Source of the DNA: Candidatus Gastranaerophilales bacterium
GTDB taxonomy: Bacteria > Cyanobacteriota > Vampirovibrionia > Gastranaerophilales > Gastranaerophilaceae
Length of the DNA stretch: 64,000 nt
NCBI GenBank assembly: GCA_944326555.1
Contig: CALVEK010000001.1
Location: 1-64,000 of the forward strand
Reading direction: 5' to 3'
Shown here: piece by piece, positions 1 to 9,070 of the stretch
Layout: every line of letters starts with the position of its first letter
How positions within the stretch are numbered: position 1 is the stretch's first letter
Notes under the pieces: generated by a model
Databases searched by the model: none
The model's input: the letters and a program-made list of their open reading frames with translations, nothing else
What the model was told of the DNA's origin: nothing
Program-made: the position numbers and the translations under genes

Positions 1-95
1 TATACGGCACGGAGATACTCCGTATCTCTCTTTGCCTACCTCTATGTAAAACCTGACATTTAGTCAGCTTTTACTCAAAAACTTATAAAAATCTA

Positions 96-1172
96 CTACA
101 GAACAATGTCCTTACATATATTTTTCATTGCATCAAAGCTCTTTGTATAAAGCTGTCCGTTGTTTTCTCTTGCATCTACTCTGCCAATAAAATCTCTAAA
201 TACATCTTCAGATGTTTTTAACCCTACTTTCTCAGCAGCCATTGTACACTTTTTGGCGATAATTTCCGTTAGTTTAATATAATCAGCCTTTTGTGCGGTA
301 TTCATAGTCTTGTAATACTTACCAAAATTAGGATAATCTACCAACGGGCATATTAAATCGTATTTTGTATTTATATGTTCATCTACATTGTAGTAATACC
401 AGTCAATTATATTGAGTCTTTTTTCTTTAAAATTAATTAAAAAGTTGTTAGGGTTGAAACTATCTGCTTTACCTTTATTTTCATCAATTAGTTTTAATTT
501 TTTGGCAAAATCATCAAAAGATTCTTGAGGGAATTTTGCAATTTGTTTTAAATCAGAAATGAAATCACTTGCCTGTTGCGGAGTAATTTCTATTTGAGCA
601 CGTCTATGCTCTGCCCAATTTTCTATAGAATGGGGTTTTCCTTTTATTCTTTTTAGAATTTTTACATTTTCACCAAAGCCAGCTATTGGCTGCCCCATAT
701 TATATCCGGCAAAATCATCTTGAATTTGTCTTAATGGCAAATAAAAATAGTCTTTAAAATTATCACCTGCTGATTTTGAAATTTTTATAACCCAATTTTC
801 CATCAAAGGATTGCTGAATTTGTAAACTACAGAATTTTGCCCTGAACCGATAATATTGCTTTCTATACAATTTGAAATAAATCCTTCAGGACTTTTTATG
901 TTAGCTTTATCTGCTTGGTTGAAAAAAGCAGATAAATTAAACAATTCATCATTAAACTGTTTAAAAGAAGGTTTACTTTTTGCTCTTATTGCAAGCACAG
1001 CAATACCGGCAACAGCCATACACCCAAGAGTTGTTGTTATATATTTGGTTTTATTGTTTTTCTGACCGGAAATATTATTATTTTGATTTATCGAGTCTGT
1101 TTTTGGGGCTATATAATTTACACTGCCAAAAACAAGAGACCTGTCTCCCTGAATCTTTTGAATAGAATGCAT
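96..1172 (-). CDS. Membrane-anchored kinase-like protein of unknown function
   Basis: This 358-residue protein was not recognised as a named family. One hydrophobic helix lies at about residues 44-63 after a polar, Asn-rich N-terminus. The rest resembles a divergent protein-kinase or aminoglycoside-phosphotransferase fold: a glycine-rich loop (GSGQNSVVYKF, 109-119), a lysine in VIKI (130), a catalytic-loop-like DSFNPNN (237-243) and an IIDW (about 255-258) where kinases carry the metal-binding Asp. The usual HxD histidine is not seen, so it may be an atypical kinase or a pseudokinase. ATG start with a GGAG box. It is the last of four minus-strand genes of odd composition. The kinase reading comes from motif spacing alone. 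Confidence 0.5.
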   Translation of the reverse strand: MHSIQKIQGDRSLVFGSVNYIAPKTDSINQNNNISGQKNNKTKYITTTLGCMAVAGIAVLAIRAKSKPSFKQFNDELFNLSAFFNQADKANIKSPEGFISNCIESNIIGSGQNSVVYKFSNPLMENWVIKISKSAGDNFKDYFYLPLRQIQDDFAGYNMGQPIAGFGENVKILKRIKGKPHSIENWAEHRRAQIEITPQQASDFISDLKQIAKFPQESFDDFAKKLKLIDENKGKADSFNPNNFLINFKEKRLNIIDWYYYNVDEHINTKYDLICPLVDYPNFGKYYKTMNTAQKADYIKLTEIIAKKCTMAAEKVGLKTSEDVFRDFIGRVDARENNGQLYTKSFDAMKNICKDIVL

Positions 1173-1340
1173 TATTTACTCCATTATTAAAACTGATTTT
1201 ATACTATCACAAAAGATTTCAATTCAAAAACATTTATGTATCTGACAGGGCTTTGCCAATGCGCAGAAGCAAACCACGCTTTGCCATAACATCAGTATTC
1301 CCAAACAAGCTCAAAATGATAACTTCACTACTAAACCGGA

Positions 1341-2225
1341 TTATTTATGTATTAATTTTTTTATAATCGGTGAAAATTTATCAACATTTGCAAAAATAAA
1401 ATCTTTTGATTTTAGTACGAAAGAATCGTGCTTTTGTAAATCTTTTAAAATAGCAATAAATTCTTTTTCCGTTAAAATTGTGTCGGCAATATCGGCTTTA
1501 CCTATGCTATGACGCAAAATGGAGTTTTTTGTCATTCTCAAAGCTCTTCTAAATTGAGCATCTTGATTGTATCTGGCAGTATAAACTCTTGTTAGCAAAT
1601 CCTTGTATTCTTGAGAATCTCTGCTAAAACTTTTACCCATCCAATAAAGTGTTCTTGTGTCATAAACAGGTTTAATCGTTTTTGCAACTTCTTTCAAATT
1701 TTCTTGAGAGACAGAAAATACTTTTTTCTGTTCCATCGGGTCTTTTACTTTCAATGCAAGCAAAAATGAATTAACAGAAGCAATATCATTACCTGAGTAT
1801 CTAAAGTTTGTTGCCGACGGCGTTTTTTCTTTTCTGTTTATGACATTCGATAACAAATTTTTGAAATCATCTGAATCTCTTCTAAAAGATTTGCCTTTCC
1901 AAAATAAAAGAATATCTTCTTTTGCTCTTTTTATTGATTTAGAGGCTTTTTTTGCATCAAAACCGTTTAGAGAGCATATTCTTTTTTGCTCATCTATATC
2001 TTTTACTTTTAATGATTGTAAAAAGCCTTCGATAGAATTTATTTGAACGCCATCCAATTGAAAATCTGTTTTTGAAAAATTACTCAAAACATTTGCAGGA
2101 AAAGCACCTCGTGCCTTTATATCGACTATATCAATCGAATTTTTTCTGTACGGCATCGGGTATTTTCTGTTGTACAGAACGATATTTGTTGTATTTGGAT
2201 ATATTTGAGGTTGTACTGTAATCAT
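1341..2225 (-). CDS. NADAR/YbiA-like protein with a duplicated core
   Basis: This 294-residue protein contains two related units. Unit 1 (about 40-128) has ANVLSNF, LDGVQINSIEGFLQSLK and FWKGKSFRRDS. Unit 2 (about 140-263) has SFLLALKVKD, LYWMGKSFSRDSQEY and an ALRMTKN..LRHSIGK..ILTEKEF tail. These strings match the pattern of the NADAR/YbiA-like superfamily (N-glycosidases acting on riboflavin intermediates or ADP-ribose-type substrates) as I remember it. The Glu of EGFLQSLK survives only in unit 1, while the HSIGK-type tail exists only in unit 2, so a working site might combine both halves. The upstream ribosome site is weak. Activity is unproven. Confidence 0.5.
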   Translation of the reverse strand: MITVQPQIYPNTTNIVLYNRKYPMPYRKNSIDIVDIKARGAFPANVLSNFSKTDFQLDGVQINSIEGFLQSLKVKDIDEQKRICSLNGFDAKKASKSIKRAKEDILLFWKGKSFRRDSDDFKNLLSNVINRKEKTPSATNFRYSGNDIASVNSFLLALKVKDPMEQKKVFSVSQENLKEVAKTIKPVYDTRTLYWMGKSFSRDSQEYKDLLTRVYTARYNQDAQFRRALRMTKNSILRHSIGKADIADTILTEKEFIAILKDLQKHDSFVLKSKDFIFANVDKFSPIIKKLIHK

Positions 2226-2290
2226 AATTTTTCTGTTTTTATAGTTTTAAAGTTTCTGAATAAAAAAAATTGCGTTTCCTGTTTTCAATA

Positions 2291-2983
2291 CTAAATATTT
2301 TCGTTGTTATTTTGAAACAAAATTTTATATATTTTGTTCATTACATTCATTCTTGCCCCTGTTTTTGAGTTTTCACAATAATATGACTCAACAGGACACA
2401 AATTTGTCCAATTGTCGCATACAATGCGATTTGGATTGTCTGGAGTTATTTTTAAACCATTTTTATTTATTATATCAAGATTAACAATTCCCAATTTTGT
2501 AAGATTTTTTAGCTCATTATACGCTGCTTTTTTTGCATCATCAGACAACAAACGATATGATTTATTATAATCCAACAATTCACCTGATTTAGCACCATCA
2601 ATTCGTAAAACGGAAACAGAAAAACCTTCCTTGGTATTAGCTGATTTAACAAATTGAGGAGCCATCTTTATACCCTTATCGGCAAGAGCTTTGAGGATTG
2701 TTTTGTCATATTCCGTATCTGCTTCTATACCTGTTTTAATAAGATATTCACCGTCTTTTAGCATATTAGGGCCTACTTTTATAACCCCAGGTCTTTTGTT
2801 TTGGTATTTTTCAATTACCGTCCAAAACTCTTTATAGTTTTTTGTCTTTTCAATATTTGACAAAAGATCATCAAGGTGATTAGGCAGACTGCAATTTTTA
2901 TTGTAGTCAAAAACATTCTCATGTGCCTTGAATGTGGGCCTGTATTGTACATATTGAATATTTGTTCTTTTTACTTCAGACAT
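2291..2983 (-). CDS. Hypothetical protein, possible divergent kinase-like fold
   Basis: This 230-residue soluble protein belongs to no family I recognise. A central segment (YLIKTG, then a hinge-like SVSVLRIDG, then LTKLGIVNLDIINKNG, then NRIVCDNW) follows the order of the beta-3 lysine, hinge, catalytic loop and metal-binding motif of kinase-like folds, but the residues are poorly conserved. It could be a pseudokinase related to the larger protein two genes downstream (96-1172), or something else. The N-terminus has a short F-K-A motif (PTFKAHE) resembling the FG(S/K) motifs at the N-termini of other unknown proteins here. ATG start with an AGG-type box. It begins 30 bp after the phosphoribosyltransferase-like gene and is probably co-transcribed with it. 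Confidence 0.45.
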   Translation of the reverse strand: MSEVKRTNIQYVQYRPTFKAHENVFDYNKNCSLPNHLDDLLSNIEKTKNYKEFWTVIEKYQNKRPGVIKVGPNMLKDGEYLIKTGIEADTEYDKTILKALADKGIKMAPQFVKSANTKEGFSVSVLRIDGAKSGELLDYNKSYRLLSDDAKKAAYNELKNLTKLGIVNLDIINKNGLKITPDNPNRIVCDNWTNLCPVESYYCENSKTGARMNVMNKIYKILFQNNNENI

Positions 2984-3013
2984 ATAGACGACCTTTCGAA
3001 ATTGATGCAGATA

Positions 3014-4171
3014 TTAAATTAATCTTTCAGTTAACCATTTTGGCGGGAATACAAGTTTCCCTTCTTTTGATACTATACTCTTTTCAACATTTTTTATCGC
3101 AAATTGCGGACCTGTGAACAAATGTTGAATCATATTTGCAGAAAACAAACTGTTGTTATTTGGTGCCATATAAGGAAACATTATGGCAGTACCTGCAGCG
3201 TAGCCTTGAGAAGTATCTTGGCATCTTAACAAGGTTTTTAAGAAGTCTTGTTTTACGCTTTTTGGTTTACCATTCATCATTATAACAAGATTTTTGAAAA
3301 AATCTGTCTCTTCAAGAGTATTTTTTACATCTCGACTATAATGAATATTCAAATTCGGAGCATCCTTAGATACAGCAGCAATACCTTTTTTGTATGCTGC
3401 ACAAACGTACATATCAACACTCTTTATATTTTTACAACCGTCTGTAATTGATTTATACAAATCTACTGCAGAACTACCGCTAACAAGACAATCATCAAGA
3501 ACAACAACTCTTACATCTTTAGCTTTTTCAGTATATTTTTGCAAGTTCTTCCAACCGACAATGAATTTTGATTCGGGACTAACTTCTTTAAACAAACTGC
3601 CGACTATACCATAACTTTTGCTTGCATCAGGTACATAAATAACAGCATTTGGAGTTTCTTTTTTAATTTGTTTTGCAAAATCAGAAAGAATGCTTTTCAT
3701 TCTTGGGTAAGAATAAATATCAAGATTGTTTTCAAGATATTCTGTCAAAACTTTTTTTGCTTCTTCTCTTGTTTTATCATTCAACTTAGGGAAAGCTGTG
3801 GCGAGATAGTCATCTATAGCTCCGCCGTCTTGTTTTAATTTGTTTATAGCATTTTCAAAAACACCGTTTCTATTTGCAATACCGTACTCCGGATGCCAAT
3901 TTGCAAGAATAGAAGAAGTTCTGCCATGTTTCATAGCAGATGCCATTTTACCCGTATTGTAACTTAGTAATACATCATCAAAAACAAGACTGTTTTTTGA
4001 TAATTCTAAACCCGACTCAACTTTACTGCTAAGTTGAAAAACATCACCTGACAATTCAGGTAAATACTTAAATTCGGAAGTTTTAGGGACAATCGATTTT
4101 GGCGGAGTATGCCAAACATTCCTTAACAAAGGCAAATTTCTTATACTTTTTATTGTGTTAAAACTCGCCAT
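3014..4171 (-). CDS. Orphan phosphoribosyltransferase-domain protein
   Basis: This 385-residue protein carries a clear PRPP-binding motif of the type I phosphoribosyltransferase fold at about residues 222-234: four hydrophobic residues, two acidic residues and SGSS (VVVLDDCLVSGSS). An upstream beta-strand segment (AVIYVPDASKSYG) fits the flexible-loop side of the fold. It is much longer than salvage enzymes such as Hpt or Apt, with about 170 extra N-terminal residues and a C-terminal extension, so the substrate cannot be named. ATG start preceded by AAAGGG. It heads the four-gene minus-strand group with the NADAR-like and kinase-like proteins, which suggests shared nucleotide or ribosyl chemistry (inference). 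Confidence 0.6.
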   Translation of the reverse strand: MASFNTIKSIRNLPLLRNVWHTPPKSIVPKTSEFKYLPELSGDVFQLSSKVESGLELSKNSLVFDDVLLSYNTGKMASAMKHGRTSSILANWHPEYGIANRNGVFENAINKLKQDGGAIDDYLATAFPKLNDKTREEAKKVLTEYLENNLDIYSYPRMKSILSDFAKQIKKETPNAVIYVPDASKSYGIVGSLFKEVSPESKFIVGWKNLQKYTEKAKDVRVVVLDDCLVSGSSAVDLYKSITDGCKNIKSVDMYVCAAYKKGIAAVSKDAPNLNIHYSRDVKNTLEETDFFKNLVIMMNGKPKSVKQDFLKTLLRCQDTSQGYAAGTAIMFPYMAPNNNSLFSANMIQHLFTGPQFAIKNVEKSIVSKEGKLVFPPKWLTERLI

Positions 4172-4280
4172 TAAAGTACCCTTTAAAACCTAACCTTATT
4201 TATATAAAAACATGTTTTCTAAAGAAATTGCCATGCAATTTTTATTATACAACTCAAAACTGATGTTTTGTTACTCAAAT

Positions 4281-4670
4281 TTATTTAGCGGAAGATGATT
4301 TTAATTTTTCTTTCAATTTGCAATACTCTTTGTAATCCTCACCCCATTGAGCAATGGAATCTAAAACAGGTGCAAGAGAATAACCTAAATCCGTAAGGCA
4401 ATATTCAACTCTTGGCGGCATCTCAGGATATACTGTTCTTTTTACAAGCTCATTATCTTCCATTTCCCTAAGATGAATTGTCAAAGATTTTTGTGAAGCT
4501 CCCGTTAAATTTTTTAATTCACCAAATCTTTTTTGACCATCCAGCAAGTCTCTTATAATAAGCATTTTCCATTTATGTCCGACCAAATTTAAAAGAGTCT
4601 CTATAGGACAAGCCTCAGAAGTTTTTTTACTAACAGAAATATTTTTTTTACCCGAATTTTTCTTTTTCAT
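4281..4670 (-). CDS. HxlR-family winged-helix transcriptional regulator
   Basis: This 129-residue protein has the HxlR signature: CPIETLLNLVGHKWKMLIIR at the start of the winged helix, then FGELKNLTGASQKSLTIHLR as recognition helix and PPRVEYCLTDLG as wing. HxlR proteins are dimeric DNA-binding repressors or activators, often sensing electrophiles or redox state through the conserved N-terminal Cys, which is present here. A basic Lys-rich leader of about 20 residues precedes the domain. The GAGGT ribosome site sits almost on the ATG, so the start is slightly uncertain. Two GTATC direct repeats in the 78-bp upstream gap could be its operator (inference). The target gene is not obvious. Confidence 0.9.
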   Translation of the reverse strand: MKKKNSGKKNISVSKKTSEACPIETLLNLVGHKWKMLIIRDLLDGQKRFGELKNLTGASQKSLTIHLREMEDNELVKRTVYPEMPPRVEYCLTDLGYSLAPVLDSIAQWGEDYKEYCKLKEKLKSSSAK

Positions 4671-4748
4671 ACCTCAATTACCACATTAGTTTCAGTTTGA
4701 TACCTAGTGTATAACAGATACTAAAATACTGCAATAAGCTATAAAAAG

Positions 4749-6524
4749 TTATTTTTTCTTGTAAACAACAAAACTGATTTGATCATCCAGAACATATACA
4801 GGCTTGTAATTTTCAACTAAAAAATTGCATATTTTAGGAGAATAATCACAAAAAGCTCCGGTTCTAAAGGGAGTATATTTAATATTATTCAGTATAAAAT
4901 AGTCAGGCGAATTTTTTTCAAAATCAGCCAAAATTTTATCTTCTCCAAAAACCTGAACATTGACAGGAATCAAATAGTAATAATAATCACTTGATTTTTT
5001 AGATGTCAAAAAGTTAATCAATGCGCCCTCAGGAATATTAACAACCGTTGCATCTTTTGGAATATTTTTTTGAATATAGTGTAATAGTTTGTTTTGAGAT
5101 TTTAACCACACATCAACAAATATCATTCCTCTATCTGTTTTTACGGGAAACAAAGGCTGTGTGCCTATCCTGTGAACATTTAAAAACAAATAAGCAATTA
5201 TAATCATTACACACAAATTACAAATAGTATTTGCAAACACGGGTTTGTTGATAAACGGAAAAATACGAGGGATATAATTGACAAAAAATATAACAAACGG
5301 AATAAATAAAGCTGCCAAAGAAAAAGTTCCGTAACATTCCAAAGTAATATCACAAATTCCTTTTACAGAAACGCTTAAAGCAGAAAAGAACAAAAATAAG
5401 AACATCTTGTCCGAAGAAGAAATATTTGCCAAAAACTGCTTTTCCTTAAAAAACTTAAAAGCATAATTCAAGCAAAAACACAGAACTATAAAAACACTTG
5501 CTATTCCCATCCAAAGAAACGGATTTTGTGCATGAATTTGAAACTTGTCAAACAATTTTATGTTAACAAAAATCATGAATACAAAAATTGCCAGACCAAC
5601 AATTTTTTTGATATATCTGTCATTACTATATATAAAGGAAATATAATTAAGAGCATACAAAATAACTGAACAAATAACCACAACCGGAATATATTTTACA
5701 AATAAATAATTCAAAGCGAGTTTTATATGCAAAGGATTGAAGTAAAGTCCGTATGCATTGTAAAAATATTCAACAGCAGGGGTTTTGACTAATTTTTGAA
5801 TATAATCAAAAGCATTAATCAAATCCTGTACACTAACACCTTGTATTAAAAGAATTCCAAACGACAAAATGGGAAAAAGCATAAAAGAAGCAAATGCAGC
5901 AAGATACTGCTTCCAATTTAACTTGAACAATGGTAAAACAAAAAACAACAAACAAAAATACGGCAAATACTCAATTTTGTTTGCAAAAGAAAATCCTGCC
6001 ATAACAAATGACAACATGAGATATTTGATTTTTTTGTCTTTAATATAAAATAGCATTGCCAAAAGAGAAAGCAAATAACCTGAAAGTGCGTATACAGCGG
6101 AATATGAATAAACAAAAATAAAGTTGAAAAAACCTTTTGCATAAACACAAACAAACGTTGTTAACCCCACTATACATAGCGCTGTTTTTTTATCGGTAAA
6201 TAACTTTGAAATATAAAAAGTGGAAAACAAAATTATCAAAGAATTTAAAAATCCCATAAAATATAGTGTATTAAGGTGAACGCCAAAAAGAGCATAAGCT
6301 ACTGTGTTTATTTGATAACCAAGAGGCCCGTAAACATTATAAATATCTTTATAAAGCAATTTGCCCTGCAACATTTGCCAAGGTATATAGGCTTCTCTGC
6401 CGACATCTACCATGTATGCACCTTGTTTGCCAAAATACAAGACAAACAAAACAAGACAAACCGTAAAAATTAACAATAACTGCGCAAGATTATATTTCTT
6501 TGCAAATTCTATAAACTTTTCCAT
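4749..6524 (-). CDS. Polytopic membrane glycosyltransferase (GT39/GT83-like)
   Basis: This 591-residue integral membrane protein has about 11-13 hydrophobic segments. The first periplasmic loop contains DVGREAYIPWQMLQGKLLYK followed by DIYNVYGPLGY, an arrangement typical of PMT/ArnT-like GT-C glycosyltransferases, in which acidic residues of this loop are catalytic. The soluble C-terminal domain (about 480-591) carries DYFILNN-type strands as in other family members. Such enzymes move a sugar from a polyprenyl-phosphate donor to lipid or protein outside the cytoplasm. It is transcribed divergently from a DPM1-like GT2 gene (6660-7448) that could make the donor. ATG start with a GGAGGAG box. 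The exact acceptor is unknown. Confidence 0.75.
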   Translation of the reverse strand: MEKFIEFAKKYNLAQLLLIFTVCLVLFVLYFGKQGAYMVDVGREAYIPWQMLQGKLLYKDIYNVYGPLGYQINTVAYALFGVHLNTLYFMGFLNSLIILFSTFYISKLFTDKKTALCIVGLTTFVCVYAKGFFNFIFVYSYSAVYALSGYLLSLLAMLFYIKDKKIKYLMLSFVMAGFSFANKIEYLPYFCLLFFVLPLFKLNWKQYLAAFASFMLFPILSFGILLIQGVSVQDLINAFDYIQKLVKTPAVEYFYNAYGLYFNPLHIKLALNYLFVKYIPVVVICSVILYALNYISFIYSNDRYIKKIVGLAIFVFMIFVNIKLFDKFQIHAQNPFLWMGIASVFIVLCFCLNYAFKFFKEKQFLANISSSDKMFLFLFFSALSVSVKGICDITLECYGTFSLAALFIPFVIFFVNYIPRIFPFINKPVFANTICNLCVMIIIAYLFLNVHRIGTQPLFPVKTDRGMIFVDVWLKSQNKLLHYIQKNIPKDATVVNIPEGALINFLTSKKSSDYYYYLIPVNVQVFGEDKILADFEKNSPDYFILNNIKYTPFRTGAFCDYSPKICNFLVENYKPVYVLDDQISFVVYKKK

Positions 6525-6659
6525 AAAAATTGAGTTCTCCTCCGATTTTGATTATACTATGAATATGACCGAATCGTTCTAATAGACGAAGGCAAAATAA
6601 CGTTTTATAAAGCGATTCAAAACCAAAAGCACAAAAAGGGGTTTAGAGTAGGATTAAGT

Positions 6660-7448
6660 ATGATAAATAACAAAAAAGTTGCGGTAATAATGCCTGCATA
6701 TAACGCTGAAAAAACACTTGAACAAACATATAATGAATTGTATAAAGATATAGTTGATGAAATTATACTTGTAGATGACAATTCTTCCGACAAAACAAAA
6801 GAAGTAGCTAACAGACTCGGAATAACAACAATTGTACATGATAAAAACAAAGGTTACGGCGGTAACCAAAAAACATGTTATACAGCCGCTCTAAAAACCG
6901 ATGCAGACATTGTCATTATGGTTCATCCCGATTATCAATACACCCCAAAACTGGTCCCTGCCATGGCAACAATGATTGCTTTTGATGAGTATGATGCTTG
7001 TATTGCTTCAAGATTCATAGGCAAAGGAGCTTTAGAAGGTGGTATGCCTTTGTACAAATTTGTAGCAAACAAATTCCTTACCCTGTTTCAAAACCTTTTG
7101 ATGGGTGAACGTTTAACGGAATATCATACAGGATTTAGAGCTTTTTCAAAAGAAGTCCTTGAAAACTTGCCGCTTAAAGATTGCAATGACGACTTTATTT
7201 TTGATAATGAAATGCTTGCGCTAATTTTCTACAAAGGTTATACAATAGGACAAATAAGCTGTCCTACAAAGTATTTCCCTGACGCATCTTCAATAAACTT
7301 TTTAAGAAGCTGTAAATACGGTTTTGGAGTATTAAAAGTAAGCATTCTTTATGCTTTAGCAAAATCCGGAATTTACAAATCCAAAATTTTCAAAAAAGAT
7401 GCTAAATTGCTGGATAAAAACGAAGAACTTCCATATTTCAAAAACTAG
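6660..7448 (+). CDS. GT2 family glycosyltransferase (polyprenyl-phosphate sugar synthase-like)
   Basis: This 262-residue protein has a GT-A fold: VAVIMPAYNAEKTL at the N-terminus, the nucleotide-binding IILVDDNSSD, GYGGNQKTCY and VMVHPDYQY, which supplies the metal-binding acidic residue. This is the architecture of dolichyl- or undecaprenyl-phosphate mannose/glucose synthases (DPM1/GtrB type), but the C-terminal membrane helices of GtrB are absent. It probably charges a lipid carrier used by the divergent GT-C enzyme at 4749-6524. ATG start with an AGAGTAGGA box. The reading frame stays open about 110 bp upstream of this ATG (see findings), but nothing there offers a better start. Confidence 0.85.
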   Translation: MINNKKVAVIMPAYNAEKTLEQTYNELYKDIVDEIILVDDNSSDKTKEVANRLGITTIVHDKNKGYGGNQKTCYTAALKTDADIVIMVHPDYQYTPKLVPAMATMIAFDEYDACIASRFIGKGALEGGMPLYKFVANKFLTLFQNLLMGERLTEYHTGFRAFSKEVLENLPLKDCNDDFIFDNEMLALIFYKGYTIGQISCPTKYFPDASSINFLRSCKYGFGVLKVSILYALAKSGIYKSKIFKKDAKLLDKNEELPYFKN

Positions 7449-7505
7449 CTTATATGAGCCAAAAATCAGAAATACAATAGTTCTTGAGCTTTAAAATGAA
7501 GTATA

Positions 7506-8138
7506 CTAGCCCTGTGCAAGATAACCCAGAGCTTCTTTAAGGATTTCTTCCGAAGAATCTTTTTTGCTGACGGTTTTGCAAGCATAAGTTAAACCTGCTT
7601 TAGTTTCTTCTTCAGAATATCCCAAAGATAAAAGTACAGCCTGTGCTTCTTGCAATACAACTTCTGAAACATCTTTTTGTGCATTTATATCAGATATATC
7701 AATCGTGGCAGTTTTTTGCCAATTTATGAGTTTGTCTTTCAATTCCAGTATGATTTTTTGAGCAAGTTTTGGGCCCACACCCTTTGCTTTTGAAAGTTCT
7801 TTAAAATCGCCCCTCACAACTGCAGATATCAAATCACAGCCCGAAAACTCGTCTAACAAAACAATAGCAACTTTCATACCAACGCCTGATACACTCAAGA
7901 GAATATTAAAAATATCTCTGTCTTCTTTGTTCAAAAATCCGCACAACATCATAGCATCTTCTCTATGTATCAAAGTTGTATAAACTTTAATTTCCTCATC
8001 TTCTTTCTCAACAAGGGCAACATTTCTTGAAGTTGTGTGAATCAAATATCCAAGACCGTTGTTTTCTACAACCAAAGTAGCTCCTTTTGCTGATACAGAC
8101 TGTTTAGAAACCAATTTACCTTTAATATAATCTAGCAT
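7506..8138 (-). CDS. ruvA: Holliday junction DNA helicase subunit RuvA
   Basis: RuvA (210 residues) forms the tetramer that binds four-way junctions and loads RuvB for branch migration. The N-terminal OB domain begins MLDYIKGKLVSK and includes NGLGYLI. The helix-hairpin-helix domain has LLSVSGVGMKVAI and LSKAKGVGPKLAQKI. The C-terminal RuvB-contacting domain ends with LLSLGYSEEETKAGL and LKEALGYLA. Length is normal. Its ATG overlaps the end of bioB by 7 bp, indicating translational coupling. ruvB is not in the window. Confidence 0.97.
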   Translation of the reverse strand: MLDYIKGKLVSKQSVSAKGATLVVENNGLGYLIHTTSRNVALVEKEDEEIKVYTTLIHREDAMMLCGFLNKEDRDIFNILLSVSGVGMKVAIVLLDEFSGCDLISAVVRGDFKELSKAKGVGPKLAQKIILELKDKLINWQKTATIDISDINAQKDVSEVVLQEAQAVLLSLGYSEEETKAGLTYACKTVSKKDSSEEILKEALGYLAQG

Positions 8139-9052
8139 AATATTCCTTTGCCCAAATCTTTAATCATGTCCAAATCATCATGCGGATTACGCCCTGTTTT
8201 TGTCAGATAATTACCGACCATAATACCGTCTACACAAGTTTTTAACGCTTTTTTTTGATTTTCGATACTCAATCTCATCCTGCCGCCGCAAAATCTAAGC
8301 ACAGAATGAGGATTTGCAATTTTAAAAATCGCAAGAGTGCGAAGAATATTTTCTTCATCAATTTTATCTATATAATTTTCAAACGGCGTATTAGCTACAG
8401 GCATGAGTATATTTATAGGAATAGACTCGGGTTCAATCTCAGAAAGAGTATGAGCCATCTCAACTCTTTGCTCAACAGATTCTCCCATACCCAAAATCAC
8501 ACCACAGCACAGCTCCATGCCGTATTTTTTTACGAGTTTGCACGTGTTTATTCTGTCCTCAATTGTATGTGTTGTACAAACATCAGGGTAATATGACGGT
8601 GCTGTATTTATGTTATGATGAAACCTTTTTAAACCGGCATTAGCAAGTCTTTTTGCCTGTTCTTCATTTAATATGCCAATAGAAGCACAACTTTTTATGC
8701 CGTCAATTTTATTTAGCTCATCTATCATCTCAAGCATTTTATCAAAATCACTTTCATCAGGTGTTTTTCCTGATGTTACGATAGCAAATCTTGAAGCATG
8801 ATTTTTTTTAGCATCAATTGCCGCATTTTTTACGGTTTCTATATCTACTAAAGGAAATGATTCTATTTCTGTGTTGTAATGCGAACTTTGTGCGCAATAT
8901 TTACAATTTTGCGAACACTTACCGTTACGAGCATTAACAATAGAGCACAATTCAACATCTTTTTTTACGTACAAAGATGACATCTTTAACAGTTCATCCA
9001 AATCTGTATTGTAAAGTCTAAAAAGCTCTGATTTATCAATGATATTTTTCAT
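8132..9052 (-). CDS. bioB: Biotin synthase BioB
   Basis: BioB is a radical-SAM enzyme that inserts sulfur into dethiobiotin, the last step of biotin synthesis. The CxxxCxxC cluster motif is seen as CSQNCKYC, followed by SSHYNTEI. Other family strings are CASIGIL, HHNINTAPSYYPDVCTTHT and RFCGGR. I start it at ATG 9052 (306 residues). An upstream in-frame TTG (9091) lies inside the terminator hairpin of the previous gene and adds residues not typical of the family. It overlaps ruvA by 7 bp. No other biotin gene is in the window. Its product feeds AccB (48220-48675). Confidence 0.95.
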   Translation of the reverse strand: MKNIIDKSELFRLYNTDLDELLKMSSLYVKKDVELCSIVNARNGKCSQNCKYCAQSSHYNTEIESFPLVDIETVKNAAIDAKKNHASRFAIVTSGKTPDESDFDKMLEMIDELNKIDGIKSCASIGILNEEQAKRLANAGLKRFHHNINTAPSYYPDVCTTHTIEDRINTCKLVKKYGMELCCGVILGMGESVEQRVEMAHTLSEIEPESIPINILMPVANTPFENYIDKIDEENILRTLAIFKIANPHSVLRFCGGRMRLSIENQKKALKTCVDGIMVGNYLTKTGRNPHDDLDMIKDLGKGILC

Positions 9053-9070
9053 AAGTTCATCATACAACAA

